From: JABMMZ01 sp044357345 | GTDB taxonomy: Bacteria; Bacteroidota; Bacteroidia; NS11-12g; UBA955 | Direction of reading: 5' to 3' | DNA length: 64,000 bases | Assembly: GCA_044357345.1 (NCBI GenBank) | Contig: JBIKPR010000004.1 | Location: forward strand, 7,134-71,133 | In this document: in pieces, positions 8,672 through 18,286 of the stretch | How positions within the stretch are numbered: position 1 is the first letter of the stretch | Layout of the letters: every line of letters begins with the position of its first letter | Program-made: the position numbers and the translations under genes | The notes under the pieces: generated by a model | The model's database searches: none | Told to the model about the DNA's origin: nothing | Seen by the model: the letters and a program-made list of their open reading frames with translations, nothing else

Positions 8672-9637
8672 TTGTTTAAAATTAAAGTCGGCATAGCAGG
8701 AAAACCAGAAGCAGTAGGTCAATATTTAACCTATTTGCAGAAAAACGAATCGTTCGAGCTTATCGGATCGTTCGATAGCACAGATGCGAATAATTTCGAA
8801 TCTTTCTATGGTATTTCACCATTCACTGATTTTATAAAACGCGCAGATGCAATCATATTTTGTGGCAACGAGCACCAAAACACTTTCGATATTTTGGCTG
8901 AATGTATTAAAAACTGCAAACATATTTTGTTTGATAAGTTCCCTGACCTCAGCTATACCGAATTGTCTTTGCTAAATAAATTCAAAACAGAAGCAGATAC
9001 TTTATTTTACATTGCAAATATCCCTGGTTTGGGATGCGTATACACCACCGCTAGACAATCGGTAAGCAAACCAACCTTTATCCAATATAAAATTCAAATT
9101 CCTTTTAACACCCATTTTACAGATGGACACAGCAAGGACTTAATGTACGAAACCATAGACATGGTATTGCGTTGTGTGAATTCGCCCGTGCACAAAGTGA
9201 AAATAAACCGACAATACATTTTTAACCAAAGTCCTGACGAAGTTAAAGTACACATTACCTTCGACAACAGCAGCACCTCCGAAATTGTATTAAATACGGT
9301 AAGCCAAGAAGCCAAACACGCTCTAACGCTCTACCAAAAAGGGAAAATTATACATGCAGATATCGCTGCATTTAAGGTGGAGGAAACCAGACTTGATGTC
9401 AATTTAGAACATCAACTACCCTTCGATTCGCCAGAAGCATCCCACACTTCAATTGCTCAAAAAATGCATACATCTGAAAAAAAGATTATGTATTTCGATG
9501 TAATTCAAAAAGATTTGTTGAACTTTGTTGATTGTATAAGCAACCGCGTATCCCCTCTTGTTTCTATAGATGAAGCAATGAATGTGGTAAGTGTGATGCA
9601 ACATTTCACTTATAGTCAACATGAATCATTTGTTTAA
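8672..9637 (+). CDS. Gfo/Idh/MocA-like NAD(P)-dependent oxidoreductase
   Basis: The 321-aa protein reads as a divergent Gfo/Idh/MocA-type oxidoreductase. It has an N-terminal Rossmann segment (IKVGIAGKPEAVGQYL). DAIIFCGNEHQNTFDILAECIKN follows, where this family places its conserved site for cofactor ribose contacts. KHILFDKFP corresponds to the canonical EKP segment with Glu replaced by Asp. The C-terminal half is the alpha/beta dimerisation and substrate domain. Such enzymes act on sugars or nucleotide sugars, and the substrate is unknown. Translation appears to begin at TTG 8672. The next lipoprotein gene overlaps its end by 17 nt, and a sugar transferase follows, which suggests a cell-surface polysaccharide role (inference). 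Confidence 0.72.
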   Translation: MFKIKVGIAGKPEAVGQYLTYLQKNESFELIGSFDSTDANNFESFYGISPFTDFIKRADAIIFCGNEHQNTFDILAECIKNCKHILFDKFPDLSYTELSLLNKFKTEADTLFYIANIPGLGCVYTTARQSVSKPTFIQYKIQIPFNTHFTDGHSKDLMYETIDMVLRCVNSPVHKVKINRQYIFNQSPDEVKVHITFDNSSTSEIVLNTVSQEAKHALTLYQKGKIIHADIAAFKVEETRLDVNLEHQLPFDSPEASHTSIAQKMHTSEKKIMYFDVIQKDLLNFVDCISNRVSPLVSIDEAMNVVSVMQHFTYSQHESFV

Positions 9638-10517
9638 GTCGTTTTTAATTTTATTTGTTTTTTCGAGTTTCTTTCTGTCTTGCGACCAAGAGCAAGAAGC
9701 AATCCCCTCTTATTTGCACATCAGCAAATTTACCTTTAGCAGCAATGCTCTAACCCAAGGTCTAAACACCGCAGATATTATAAGTGCTAAAGTCTACGTC
9801 AACGGAAAAGAAATAGGCACCTTTGAATTGCCTGCAACTTTTCCTGTTATAGCAAGTGGCAATGCTGAGGTAATTGTTTTTCCAAACATTAAAGAAAATG
9901 CGTCTTCCAATAGTCAAAAATATTTTAAACCCTATGAATCGTTTACCCAAACGGTTAATCTTGAAGCGGGTAAAATTGACAGCTTAAAACCAAGCATTTC
10001 CTATAGAAGCAACACCACTTTTAGATGGATGGAAGACTTTGAAGACCAAGCGATTTCAATTGTAAAATCAGGATCCAACAATACCAACGATTCATTTAAT
10101 ACAATCTCAACATCAACGCCAGGTGTCGACCAACCTTTTACGGGTTCAAACTACTGTGGCTTTATTCAAGTCACAAATGATAGCTTTGTGGTTTTTGAGC
10201 GCAGCACACTATCGACGTTTAATGATATTCCGTTTTTAGGCACCGATGTTTATGTGGAAATTGACATCAAAAGCAATATCAATGTTCAAGTTGGCGTTTA
10301 CTCATACTATGGTCCTGATTACGACCAAGCACCCGTGATGGTCATAAATTCAACCGCAGGAAAATGGAAAAAGATTTACGTTAATTTGAAACCTCAAATT
10401 GGCGACCTTACCGCAGGCACTCCTATCCGTTTGTTCTTCGGATTTTACAAAGAAGACAACGACAATACCGACTACAAGGTTTATCTAGACAATTTGAAAC
10501 TCGTATACGTTAATTAA
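9621..10517 (+). CDS. Putative surface lipoprotein
   Basis: The 298-aa protein has an N-terminal lipoprotein signal with lipobox FFLSC (Cys21), followed by acidic residues (DQEQE). The mature part is beta-rich. It has a short N-terminal domain (ADIISAKVYVNGKEIGTFELP) and a C-terminal domain of the carbohydrate-binding or galactose-binding-like type (VYVEIDIKSNINVQVGVYSYY, then KVYLDNLKLVY), which is only a resemblance. The gene overlaps the upstream oxidoreductase by 17 nt and precedes the sugar transferase by 8 nt, so the three are probably one operon. No function can be assigned beyond an exported lipid-anchored protein. Confidence 0.75.
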   Translation: MNHLFKSFLILFVFSSFFLSCDQEQEAIPSYLHISKFTFSSNALTQGLNTADIISAKVYVNGKEIGTFELPATFPVIASGNAEVIVFPNIKENASSNSQKYFKPYESFTQTVNLEAGKIDSLKPSISYRSNTTFRWMEDFEDQAISIVKSGSNNTNDSFNTISTSTPGVDQPFTGSNYCGFIQVTNDSFVVFERSTLSTFNDIPFLGTDVYVEIDIKSNINVQVGVYSYYGPDYDQAPVMVINSTAGKWKKIYVNLKPQIGDLTAGTPIRLFFGFYKEDNDNTDYKVYLDNLKLVYVN

Positions 10518-10525
10518 CTTACACT

Positions 10526-11941
10526 TTGAACAAGGCAAAACAAACCATAAAGTACCTCATTTCTGATTACCTCAGTGCTGCAGTTGTTTGGTTTTTATTG
10601 TTTTGGTTTAGGAAAAACTATATTGATACCGCCCACAGCGATTATCAAATCCCTCTAAGTAGAGATATAAAATTAATTTTAGGCATTATTGCCATCCCTA
10701 CCTTTTGGTTGGTCCTATATTATTTCACTGGCTATTATAGAAATATTTTTAGGCGCTCGCGTTTGAGGGAATTAAAACAAACGATATACACCTCGTTTTT
10801 TGGCTCACTCATAATCTTCTTTGCATTGCTGCTAGACGATAACGTTAGCAATTACAAAGCATATTATCAAACGTTTTTTTTACTCCTGACACTTCAATGT
10901 TTGATTACTTACCTGGGCCGCTTTATTTTATCAAGCCGCACAAACCATAGAATCCAAAAACGCATTTATGGATTCAACACCATTTTGGTTGGATCTAACG
11001 AGAAGGCTCTGAAATTGTACGCGGATCTCCAAAACGCTAAAACCACCAATGGTTTTAAATTCCTTGGTTTTGTAACTGTGAACGGCGAAGACACCTCACA
11101 AATGCAAAAGAACCTGCCCCTATTAGGCAATTACAAAGACCTGCCTTCATTGATCCACAGCATGCAAATTGAAGAATTGGTAATTGCTTTAGAAACCACC
11201 GAGCACAACAAATTAAATGCAGTGTTTAACATGGTTGAAAATGAAAATGTGTTTATCAAAATCATCCCAGACATGTATTCCATTTTTACCCGCATGGTGA
11301 AAATGAATAATATTCTTGGAGCCGTATTAATAGAGGTTGACTTTGAAGTCATGCCTGAATGGCAAAAGAATGCCAAACGTGTATTTGATATTTTGTTTTC
11401 TATTTTGGTTTTGGTATTGAGCTTTCCTTTTATGCTCATAATTGCTCTAATGATTAAATTGAGTAGCAAGGGCCCAATATTCTACCAACAAGAGCGTATT
11501 GGCCTAAAAGGCAAACCGTTTAGCATCATTAAATTTAGAAGCATGCGCACAGATGCCGAATCTGCCGGCCCTCAATTGTCTAAGGAAGACGACCCAAGAA
11601 TCACCAAGATTGGAAAAATACTGCGCAAAACCCGCTTGGATGAATTCCCTCAATTTTGGAATGTCCTAAAAGGTGAAATGAGTGTGGTAGGTCCTCGACC
11701 AGAACGCGCCTTTTTTATTGAAAAAATCATCGAAAAAGCGCCTTACTACAGACGTTTGCAAAAGGTTAGACCAGGTATTACCAGCTGGGGACAAGTAAAA
11801 TATGGTTATGCCGAAAACCTAGATCAGATGATAGAACGCTTGTACTACGATATCTTATATATTGAAAACAACAGTTTGGCCCTCGATTTTAAAATCATGG
11901 CCTATACCATTTTAATTATGGTGCAAGGCAGAGGGAAATAA
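10526..11941 (+). CDS. Exopolysaccharide polyprenyl-phosphate glycosylphosphotransferase (WbaP/WcaJ type)
   Basis: The 471-aa membrane enzyme loads the first sugar phosphate onto undecaprenyl phosphate for capsule, O-antigen or exopolysaccharide synthesis. The N-terminal half has about four transmembrane helices and a Rossmann-like domain (TILVGSNEKALKLYADL, about residues 150-240). After a membrane segment (DILFSILVLVLSFPF), the catalytic bacterial sugar transferase domain carries GPIFYQQERIG, FSIIKFRSMRTDAE, RKTRLDEFPQFWNVLKGEMS, VGPRPE and the C-terminal RPGITSWGQV. These are the conserved blocks of the family. The start is TTG 10526. It follows the lipoprotein by 8 nt. The sugar and the polymer are unknown. 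Confidence 0.92.
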   Translation: MNKAKQTIKYLISDYLSAAVVWFLLFWFRKNYIDTAHSDYQIPLSRDIKLILGIIAIPTFWLVLYYFTGYYRNIFRRSRLRELKQTIYTSFFGSLIIFFALLLDDNVSNYKAYYQTFFLLLTLQCLITYLGRFILSSRTNHRIQKRIYGFNTILVGSNEKALKLYADLQNAKTTNGFKFLGFVTVNGEDTSQMQKNLPLLGNYKDLPSLIHSMQIEELVIALETTEHNKLNAVFNMVENENVFIKIIPDMYSIFTRMVKMNNILGAVLIEVDFEVMPEWQKNAKRVFDILFSILVLVLSFPFMLIIALMIKLSSKGPIFYQQERIGLKGKPFSIIKFRSMRTDAESAGPQLSKEDDPRITKIGKILRKTRLDEFPQFWNVLKGEMSVVGPRPERAFFIEKIIEKAPYYRRLQKVRPGITSWGQVKYGYAENLDQMIERLYYDILYIENNSLALDFKIMAYTILIMVQGRGK

Positions 11942-12032
11942 TTTCCTTTAATTAACTCTAATCAACTGATTGGCATCACCAAAGTCCTCCTTTTCTCGAT
12001 AAAATTCTTAGCCGATAAAAGCAAGTAATGTG

Positions 12033-12040
12033 TATATTTG
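12033..12040 (+). promoter_or_regulatory. -7 promoter element (TATATTTG) of the dehydrogenase gene
   Basis: TATATTTG fits TAnnTTTG and ends 15 nt before ATG 12056. It overlaps the possible TTG start at 12038, which argues for the ATG as the true start. Confidence 0.55.
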
Positions 12041-12055
12041 CGCAGCAATAAAACG

Positions 12056-13306
12056 ATGCGTAAATTATTAGAAAAATTCGAAAATAAGCAACCTGAGATT
12101 GTCTTTGAATGGAAAGACAGCGAGACAGAAGCTGAAGGTTGGGTGGTAATCAATTCTCTTAGGAATGGTGCTGCAGGTGGAGGAACAAGAATGCGTAAAG
12201 GATTAGACAAACGCGAAGTTGAAAGCTTGGCTAAAACCATGGAAGTTAAATTTTCTGTTTGTGGACCTCCAATCGGTGGTGCAAAATCAGGAATTAATTT
12301 TGACCCTGCTGACCCGCGTAAAAAAGGTGTACTTGAGCGTTGGTACAAAGCGGTATATCCAATTTTGAAAAACTATTATGGTACAGGCGGTGACTTGAAC
12401 GTGGATGAAATTCACGAGGTTATTCCAATGACTGCTGCCAATGGTTTATTACACCCACAAGAAGGAATTGTTAATGGACATTTGAATTACAGTTCTGAAG
12501 AAAAACTGAAAAGCATTAGCCGTTTACAAACTGGCGTTTTATTGCCAATAGTTGACGAGCGTTTTACCCCAGATGTAGCAAAAGCCTACACCATTGCCGA
12601 CATGGTTACTGGTTGGGGTGTTGCCGAGGCAGTAAGACATTATTATGAATTATGGGGCGGTAATATGAATGGTAAATTTGCCGTTATTCAAGGTTGGGGA
12701 AATGTTGCAGCAGCGGCAGCTTTCTATTTAGCCAAACACGGCGTATTAATCAATGGTATTATAGACCGCGATGGTGGTTTGATCAATGAAAAAGGATTCA
12801 CTTTTGAAGAAATAAGAGACCTCTTCTTAAACAGAAAGGGCAATACCTTGAACCACCCTGATATGTTAAGTGCCGAAGAAGTGAATGCCAAAATATGGGA
12901 TTTGCCTATGGAAATATTCATACCTGGCGCAGCATCAAGATTAATTACACAAAACCAAGCAGAACGCATGGTGGCTGCAGGTGTTGAAGTGATTAGCTGT
13001 GGTGCAAATGTACCGTTTGCTGACAAAGAAATATTCATGGGACCAATTTCAGAATACATGGACAATAACACGGCGGTAATTCCTGACTTCATTGCAAACT
13101 GCGGAATGGCAAGAGTTTTTGCCTACTTAATGAAACAAGGTTCTGAGGTTAACGACTTGGCCATTTTGAAAGATGTTTCTGACATTATCAGACAAGCCTT
13201 AATACGTGTGCACCAATTCAACCCTAAGACCACTGGCATCAGTGCAAAAGGCTTGGAGTTGAGTTTAACCGACTTGGTTAGCAGCGCAGCTGTAGCAAGC
13301 AGATAA
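12056..13306 (+). CDS. Glu/Leu/Phe/Val dehydrogenase family protein
   Basis: The 416-aa protein catalyses NAD(P)-dependent oxidative deamination of an amino acid, most likely glutamate, linking nitrogen and carbon metabolism. The substrate-binding region has GGGTRMRKG and the catalytic lysine block PPIGGAKSGI (Lys77), followed by GTGGDLNVDE. The C-terminal Rossmann domain reads FAVIQGWGNVAAAAAFYL, with IIDRDGGL near the end of the second strand. The sequence differs from the classic hexameric GdhA, and a branched-chain substrate cannot be excluded. ATG 12056 is preferred over TTG 12038 because the latter lies inside the -7 element. A terminator follows. Confidence 0.9.
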   Translation: MRKLLEKFENKQPEIVFEWKDSETEAEGWVVINSLRNGAAGGGTRMRKGLDKREVESLAKTMEVKFSVCGPPIGGAKSGINFDPADPRKKGVLERWYKAVYPILKNYYGTGGDLNVDEIHEVIPMTAANGLLHPQEGIVNGHLNYSSEEKLKSISRLQTGVLLPIVDERFTPDVAKAYTIADMVTGWGVAEAVRHYYELWGGNMNGKFAVIQGWGNVAAAAAFYLAKHGVLINGIIDRDGGLINEKGFTFEEIRDLFLNRKGNTLNHPDMLSAEEVNAKIWDLPMEIFIPGAASRLITQNQAERMVAAGVEVISCGANVPFADKEIFMGPISEYMDNNTAVIPDFIANCGMARVFAYLMKQGSEVNDLAILKDVSDIIRQALIRVHQFNPKTTGISAKGLELSLTDLVSSAAVASR

Positions 13307-13327
13307 GCATCAAATAAGAAAAATTTA

Positions 13328-13357
13328 AAAGCCTAGCTAAAACCTAGGCTTTTTTTA
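13328..13357 (+). terminator. Rho-independent terminator of the dehydrogenase gene
   Basis: A 9-bp stem AAAGCCTAG / CTAGGCTTT with a 7-nt loop is followed by a T run, 21 nt after the stop codon. Confidence 0.88.
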
Positions 13358-13478
13358 TAGGCCACGTTTTCACTTTTTAAGTGTCTTATATCCAAAGGAT
13401 ATAAAATTACTTTTTTTACAAACCAGTTAAAAATTAGTTAATTTTGTTTGTCAAAACCAAATTTATGAAAAAGTCACT

Positions 13479-16400
13479 TTGCTAAGAGCCTGTATAAAAT
13501 ATCGTCAAATGAGTTTTGCGTGTATTGTTATGCTCGTATTTATTAGCATGCAAGGAATTCAAGCGCAGAACAGCATGGTTGGCGATGGATTTGGCGGACG
13601 TAAATGGTACAAACCTTACAATTACACCGTAGGCTCTTATTCAGCCTACACGGTATGTGGTGATTCCAATCAATTGTATGGTTGGGGTGCTAACCACAAA
13701 GGTGAGTTAGGCGACGGCACAAAGGTTCACACAAACTTTCCGGTTAAGGCCTTGGGCATGACCAATGTAAAGTATTATTCAACGGGTTACAATATGGGTG
13801 CTATTAAATATGACAGTACAGGTTGGATTTGGGGTTCTCCTATAAGCAATTTCCCGAGAAAGATTTTAGATAGTGTGAAATTTTTAGATGCCAGTTCTCA
13901 GGTAATTTCATTTGTGAAATATGATGGAACAGTTTGGTCAGTTGGACGAAACAATTCTGGGATGTTTGGCAACGATTCAGTAAACAGTGGAACAATAACT
14001 ACCCCTAGGAAAGCCTTGAATATCAACACTGCGGTAAGGGTTGCATTAAGCAGAAGCAATATGGCAATTTTGCTAACCAATGGCGATGTATGGGTAACTG
14101 GAACAAACAGCTCAGGTTGTTTAGGAACCGGCGCAAGTCCAAGCACGATGGAGAAAATTCCTGTAAAAATTACTAGGCTTAAAAAAATCGTAGACATAAA
14201 GGGTACTGCGTGGAACTTTATAGCCCTTGATTCTTTCGGAAAGGTATTTACTTGGGGCTCAAGTTCGGCAATCGGCACAGGCTCCACCAAACAAGACACG
14301 CCAGTTTTAATAAGCGCACTCAATGACATTGTCGCCATTTCAGGTTGCGATGATGGGTCTAATATTATGGCATTGGATGCAAACCATGTTGCCTATGGAT
14401 GGGGGCCGAATTACCTAGGTGCTTTGGGAATAGGAAATAATTTAAATCAATCATTTAACCCTGTTCAAATCACAACAGATGCTTCAGATATCATGGCAGG
14501 GGAAACATTCAGTTATTTAGTAAAACTAGATGGAAGCCTCTGGGCTGCAGGGAGAAGCAATGGCGGTTCCATTTGGATGAACTTAAAAGACAGCAACCGC
14601 ACCACACTTACAAAAATCGACCCTACCATAGCGCCATTAAACCTATGTGAACTCCCTCCCTTTGAAGGAAATTACTTTAGAATAAAGACTATACTATGTG
14701 TATACGACAGCATAGAATTTCAAGCGGCTAAAAATGACAGTTTCACAAATTTTCACTGGAATTTTGGTGATGACACCACGAAATTTTATGGCATGGAACA
14801 GAAACATAAATTTCAAAAAACAGGAATATATACCATTCGATTGTTTTCGGAAAGAAAAAGTACTGGTTTAAAAGACACGGTAATAAGATACATTACGATT
14901 TACGATGCAAGCTACGCCCCACTTTTTAACGGAGACACCCAGTGCTGTGACAGAATTGCCTTCGAAAAAACGCCTTTGGTTTTTGATGAAGATGCTCAAT
15001 ACACATGGAGCGACGGGGCCATTTCTTTTAAAAAATACATCAATTATGATGGACTTCATACATTAAAAGTTACAGATAGAAATGGTTGCCATTACGCTGA
15101 TTCATTCAAGGTGATTTTGCATGAAAACCCCAAAGCCTTATTTAAAGCGGATACCTATTCCATGTGTTCGAATAGCAATGGCATGATAAAATTCACAAAT
15201 TTGTCAACGTCTAATGATTCGATTGTACGCTGCCGATGGGACTTTACAGAAGACACACTAAGCACACTCGATTCTGTGGTGTATTTCAAATTCAAAGTCG
15301 CCGACTTCAAACCAGTTTGGCTCAGCGTATGGACTACCTATGGCTGTAAAAGCGACACCATTGATGTGTTCGATATTCTACCTGCCCCCAAACCATTGTT
15401 TGACTTAACAATCAACGACTCCTGCCAATACAAAAACAGCATCACCCTGCTCAACAAAACACTTAAAGACACCATTCAAAATCCACGATTCAAATGGTAT
15501 TTCAGTGAGGGTTTTATTTTGAGCAATAGAAATCCCACAGCTCCTAGAATCTATACAGATACAGGTAAATTTTACATAGACCTTATTTACACCAACACGA
15601 ATAAATGTACAGATACGCTTCGTAAATTCGTGCACATTTACCCCCACCCAAAGGCAGACTTCATTTTAAATAGCCCCATTTGTTCAAGAGATTCAATTGC
15701 ATTTCCAAACTTGAGCATTTCGAATTACAAACCGATTAAGGCGCAATGGGATTTTGGCGATTTCAAAAGTTCTAGTCTGTTATCCCCCAAACATAAATAC
15801 AATAGCAAAGGATATTACACAATAAAACTCAGAATATCCTCTCCTCAAAATTGCACGGATGTTATTAGTAAAAACCTCGTTGTATACAATCCACCCAAAG
15901 CCGATTTCAACATCAACGACAGCATTCAATGTTTGCTTGGAAATGTCTTTAAATTAAGTTCTACGTCAACAGCTGACACGGGCAATTTGGTTGACCAGTT
16001 TTGGCAATACAGCGACAAAAGCAGTGAACATGCAGACTTCCCTAAGAATAAATCATTTTCCCAAGCACAGAAATTCTCAATAAAACTGAATGTTACTGAT
16101 ATCTTTGGTTGCACCGATAGCTTGCTGAAATGGGTAGATGTAAGAAATGGCCCGGTCGTTGACTTCAGCATTAACGATCCTTCTCAGTGTGAGAACAGTC
16201 AAAATTTTAACTTCAATTACCGTCCTATCAAAACCAACGACAGCATTGTCAATACAGAGTGGCGCATTCTTAGTCAATCCTATTTAAACCAAAGCACATA
16301 CAGCAGCAATGCATTCCCTCTTGGCAAAACATCGATACAGCTTATACTAAACACCAAATACGGCTGTCCTGGATTAAACAATAAATATATTGTGGTTAAC

Positions 16401-17438
16401 CCAATTCCGAAAGCCAATTTCACCATCAACCAAGCGACACAGTGTTTTGATGGGCATCAATTCAATTTCACAAACAACAGCACAGTTGCAAGTGGAAGCA
16501 TAAAAACAAACACTTGGAGTTTTGGAGACCTTAGCACATCATCCGCTTTAAATCCATCTGGTAAAACCTACTCTACTTTTGGGAAATACACGGTCCAATT
16601 GAATATAGAGTCAGACAGCTTGTGCACTGATTATACCTCTCAAAACATTGAGATTAATCCGAATCCTAGCATCAATATTGAAAACATAAAACCTATTTGT
16701 TTGGGCCAAAGCACTTCATTTAATAGCCTTTCGAGCTTAGCAAATGGTCAAATAACAGATTACAATTGGGACTTCGGCGACAATACGTTTGGAAAAGACA
16801 GCAGCGCTCAACATATTTACTCCAACAGTGGAACTTACACAATTGTATTAAATGTAAAAAGCGACAAAGGATGCATTGCCAGCAAAACTTACCCGAGCGC
16901 TTCAGAAGTTTACCCTCTTCCAAATGCACAATTTAATTACAGCCTAGAAGAAGGGGATCAAAACAATAGCTTGCTTAAATTCAATAACCAAAGCACACCA
17001 AATCCACTAAAATCCTTTTGGAATTTTGCTGCTTTTGGAAAAGCCATCCACGATACAGCATTATCAATTGAAGATACTGTTTCTGTTAAATCGAGTTTAT
17101 TGGTAATTGATATAAATGGCTGCAGCAATCAAATAAGTAAATCAATTTTTGCTTCAGGACCAATGTTGTTGTTTATTCCAAATGCCTTTAGTCCAAACAA
17201 TGACCAGTTAAACGACTTCTTTAATCCGAATGGTCGCCTCAGCGCTAAAGAATACCACATTTATATATATAACCGTTGGGGTGAATTGTTGTTTGAAAGC
17301 AATGACCCAAAAATGGCATGGGACGGTAACTATAAAAACGAAACCTGTCCCCAAGATGTCTATACGTATTGGATAGATTTGGTCGATGTTTTCGGCAAGC
17401 GCAAAACCTATAGAGGTACCTTTACCCTATTGCATTAA
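13479..17438 (+). CDS. Giant T9SS substrate with RCC1-type repeats, PKD domains and type B sorting domain
   Basis: The 1319-aa secreted protein has a signal peptide (hydrophobic stretch about residues 13-26, ending IQAQ). The N-terminal third (about residues 55-390) has RCC1-type beta-propeller repeats (YGWGANHKGELGDGT, VWVTGTNSSGCLGTG, YGWGPNYLGALGIGN). The middle has at least five PKD-type modules with the WDFGD motif (FHWNFGDD, AQWDFGDF, NTWSFGDL, YNWDFGDN). The C-terminus is the gliding-motility-associated type B sorting domain (FIPNAFSPNNDQLNDFF, YNRWGELLFES, WDGNYKNE), which directs T9SS export to the cell surface or medium. The role is probably adhesive or surface-associated (inference). 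The start is uncertain: TTG 13479 gives a charged n-region, ATG 13509 also leaves a signal peptide, and ATG 13465 in another frame is discussed as a finding. Confidence 0.88.
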   Translation: MLRACIKYRQMSFACIVMLVFISMQGIQAQNSMVGDGFGGRKWYKPYNYTVGSYSAYTVCGDSNQLYGWGANHKGELGDGTKVHTNFPVKALGMTNVKYYSTGYNMGAIKYDSTGWIWGSPISNFPRKILDSVKFLDASSQVISFVKYDGTVWSVGRNNSGMFGNDSVNSGTITTPRKALNINTAVRVALSRSNMAILLTNGDVWVTGTNSSGCLGTGASPSTMEKIPVKITRLKKIVDIKGTAWNFIALDSFGKVFTWGSSSAIGTGSTKQDTPVLISALNDIVAISGCDDGSNIMALDANHVAYGWGPNYLGALGIGNNLNQSFNPVQITTDASDIMAGETFSYLVKLDGSLWAAGRSNGGSIWMNLKDSNRTTLTKIDPTIAPLNLCELPPFEGNYFRIKTILCVYDSIEFQAAKNDSFTNFHWNFGDDTTKFYGMEQKHKFQKTGIYTIRLFSERKSTGLKDTVIRYITIYDASYAPLFNGDTQCCDRIAFEKTPLVFDEDAQYTWSDGAISFKKYINYDGLHTLKVTDRNGCHYADSFKVILHENPKALFKADTYSMCSNSNGMIKFTNLSTSNDSIVRCRWDFTEDTLSTLDSVVYFKFKVADFKPVWLSVWTTYGCKSDTIDVFDILPAPKPLFDLTINDSCQYKNSITLLNKTLKDTIQNPRFKWYFSEGFILSNRNPTAPRIYTDTGKFYIDLIYTNTNKCTDTLRKFVHIYPHPKADFILNSPICSRDSIAFPNLSISNYKPIKAQWDFGDFKSSSLLSPKHKYNSKGYYTIKLRISSPQNCTDVISKNLVVYNPPKADFNINDSIQCLLGNVFKLSSTSTADTGNLVDQFWQYSDKSSEHADFPKNKSFSQAQKFSIKLNVTDIFGCTDSLLKWVDVRNGPVVDFSINDPSQCENSQNFNFNYRPIKTNDSIVNTEWRILSQSYLNQSTYSSNAFPLGKTSIQLILNTKYGCPGLNNKYIVVNPIPKANFTINQATQCFDGHQFNFTNNSTVASGSIKTNTWSFGDLSTSSALNPSGKTYSTFGKYTVQLNIESDSLCTDYTSQNIEINPNPSINIENIKPICLGQSTSFNSLSSLANGQITDYNWDFGDNTFGKDSSAQHIYSNSGTYTIVLNVKSDKGCIASKTYPSASEVYPLPNAQFNYSLEEGDQNNSLLKFNNQSTPNPLKSFWNFAAFGKAIHDTALSIEDTVSVKSSLLVIDINGCSNQISKSIFASGPMLLFIPNAFSPNNDQLNDFFNPNGRLSAKEYHIYIYNRWGELLFESNDPKMAWDGNYKNETCPQDVYTYWIDLVDVFGKRKTYRGTFTLLH

Positions 17439-17480
17439 GGCGTGCTAAAAATAGTAGCTTTAAAAACCACAATTTAGCAA

Positions 17481-17488
17481 TAAATTTG
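17481..17488 (+). promoter_or_regulatory. -7 promoter element (TAAATTTG) of the MscS gene
   Basis: TAAATTTG fits TAnnTTTG and ends only 4 nt before ATG 17493, so the transcript would be nearly leaderless if this element is used. Confidence 0.5.
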
Positions 17489-17492
17489 CAAC

Positions 17493-18251
17493 ATGTTTTG
17501 GCTCGCACATCCGAAAACCTATGCTTTAATCGTCTTGATTGTGGCGCTGTATAGTTTAAAAACCACAGCCTTATTTATATACAGACGACGTAACCATATT
17601 AAAGGTAAAGACAATTTCACCATAGGCATCAACACCATTTATTATGTCATCTTAATCATTTTGATGATTGTTTTGGCGATGGCTATTTTGAGGGTAAATC
17701 TTAGAGAATTTTTTACCTCCATTTCAATCTTGGGTGCGGCAATAGCCATTGTTGCGAAGGACTATTTTTCCAATGCCATCAATGGCATGATTCTCATGTT
17801 CAACAACCAAATTTCTATTGGTGACCACATACAAATTGGAGCCCATAAAGGAAAAATCACCCACATCAGTCTGCTTAATCTCCAAATTGTCAATGAAGAA
17901 GATGATTTGATTTATATTCCCAATACCAATGTATTGATTCTAGACATCATTAACTACACCAAAGCGGAAAGCTTAAAGGTTAGCGTTGAATTTGTTGCAA
18001 AGGCCCATATAATGGATTCTATAGAATCTTTAGAATCCTATTTTAACAATGAATTTAATTCAAATCCAAATGTAGAAAAAGACTCTTTTCGATTGAAAGT
18101 GATCCACATAAAATACGAACGCATTGATTTAAGAGCTGAGGCTAACCTAATTAAGCGCGACAGTGCAATGGAAAGACAATTCAAACGACAATTGGTGAAT
18201 TCCTGGTTTAAATATTTGCAAAATGCAGACAATAAACTTTCATCATTGTAA
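17493..18251 (+). CDS. MscS-family mechanosensitive channel
   Basis: The 252-aa protein belongs to the small-conductance mechanosensitive channel family, which releases solutes on membrane tension after osmotic downshock. It has two N-terminal transmembrane helices (about residues 5-30 and 50-75). The pore-lining TM3 segment reads ILGAAIAIVAKDYFSNAINGM, with the expected Gly/Ala packing pattern. The beta domain follows (ISIGDHIQIGAHKGKITHISL, YIPNTNVLILDIINYT), and then a C-terminal alpha/beta domain. It is slightly shorter than E. coli MscS (286 aa). It has its own -7 element and precedes the flavoprotein by 35 nt. Confidence 0.9.
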   Translation: MFWLAHPKTYALIVLIVALYSLKTTALFIYRRRNHIKGKDNFTIGINTIYYVILIILMIVLAMAILRVNLREFFTSISILGAAIAIVAKDYFSNAINGMILMFNNQISIGDHIQIGAHKGKITHISLLNLQIVNEEDDLIYIPNTNVLILDIINYTKAESLKVSVEFVAKAHIMDSIESLESYFNNEFNSNPNVEKDSFRLKVIHIKYERIDLRAEANLIKRDSAMERQFKRQLVNSWFKYLQNADNKLSSL

Positions 18252-18286
18252 GAAATAATAAGTGAGTTAAATTACAGCATTTATTA

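Noticed and set aside
13898..14338. 146-codon minus-strand frame inside the giant T9SS gene
   Set aside because: It lies wholly within the RCC1 repeat coding region in antisense. The plus-strand protein is continuous and has clear domains there.
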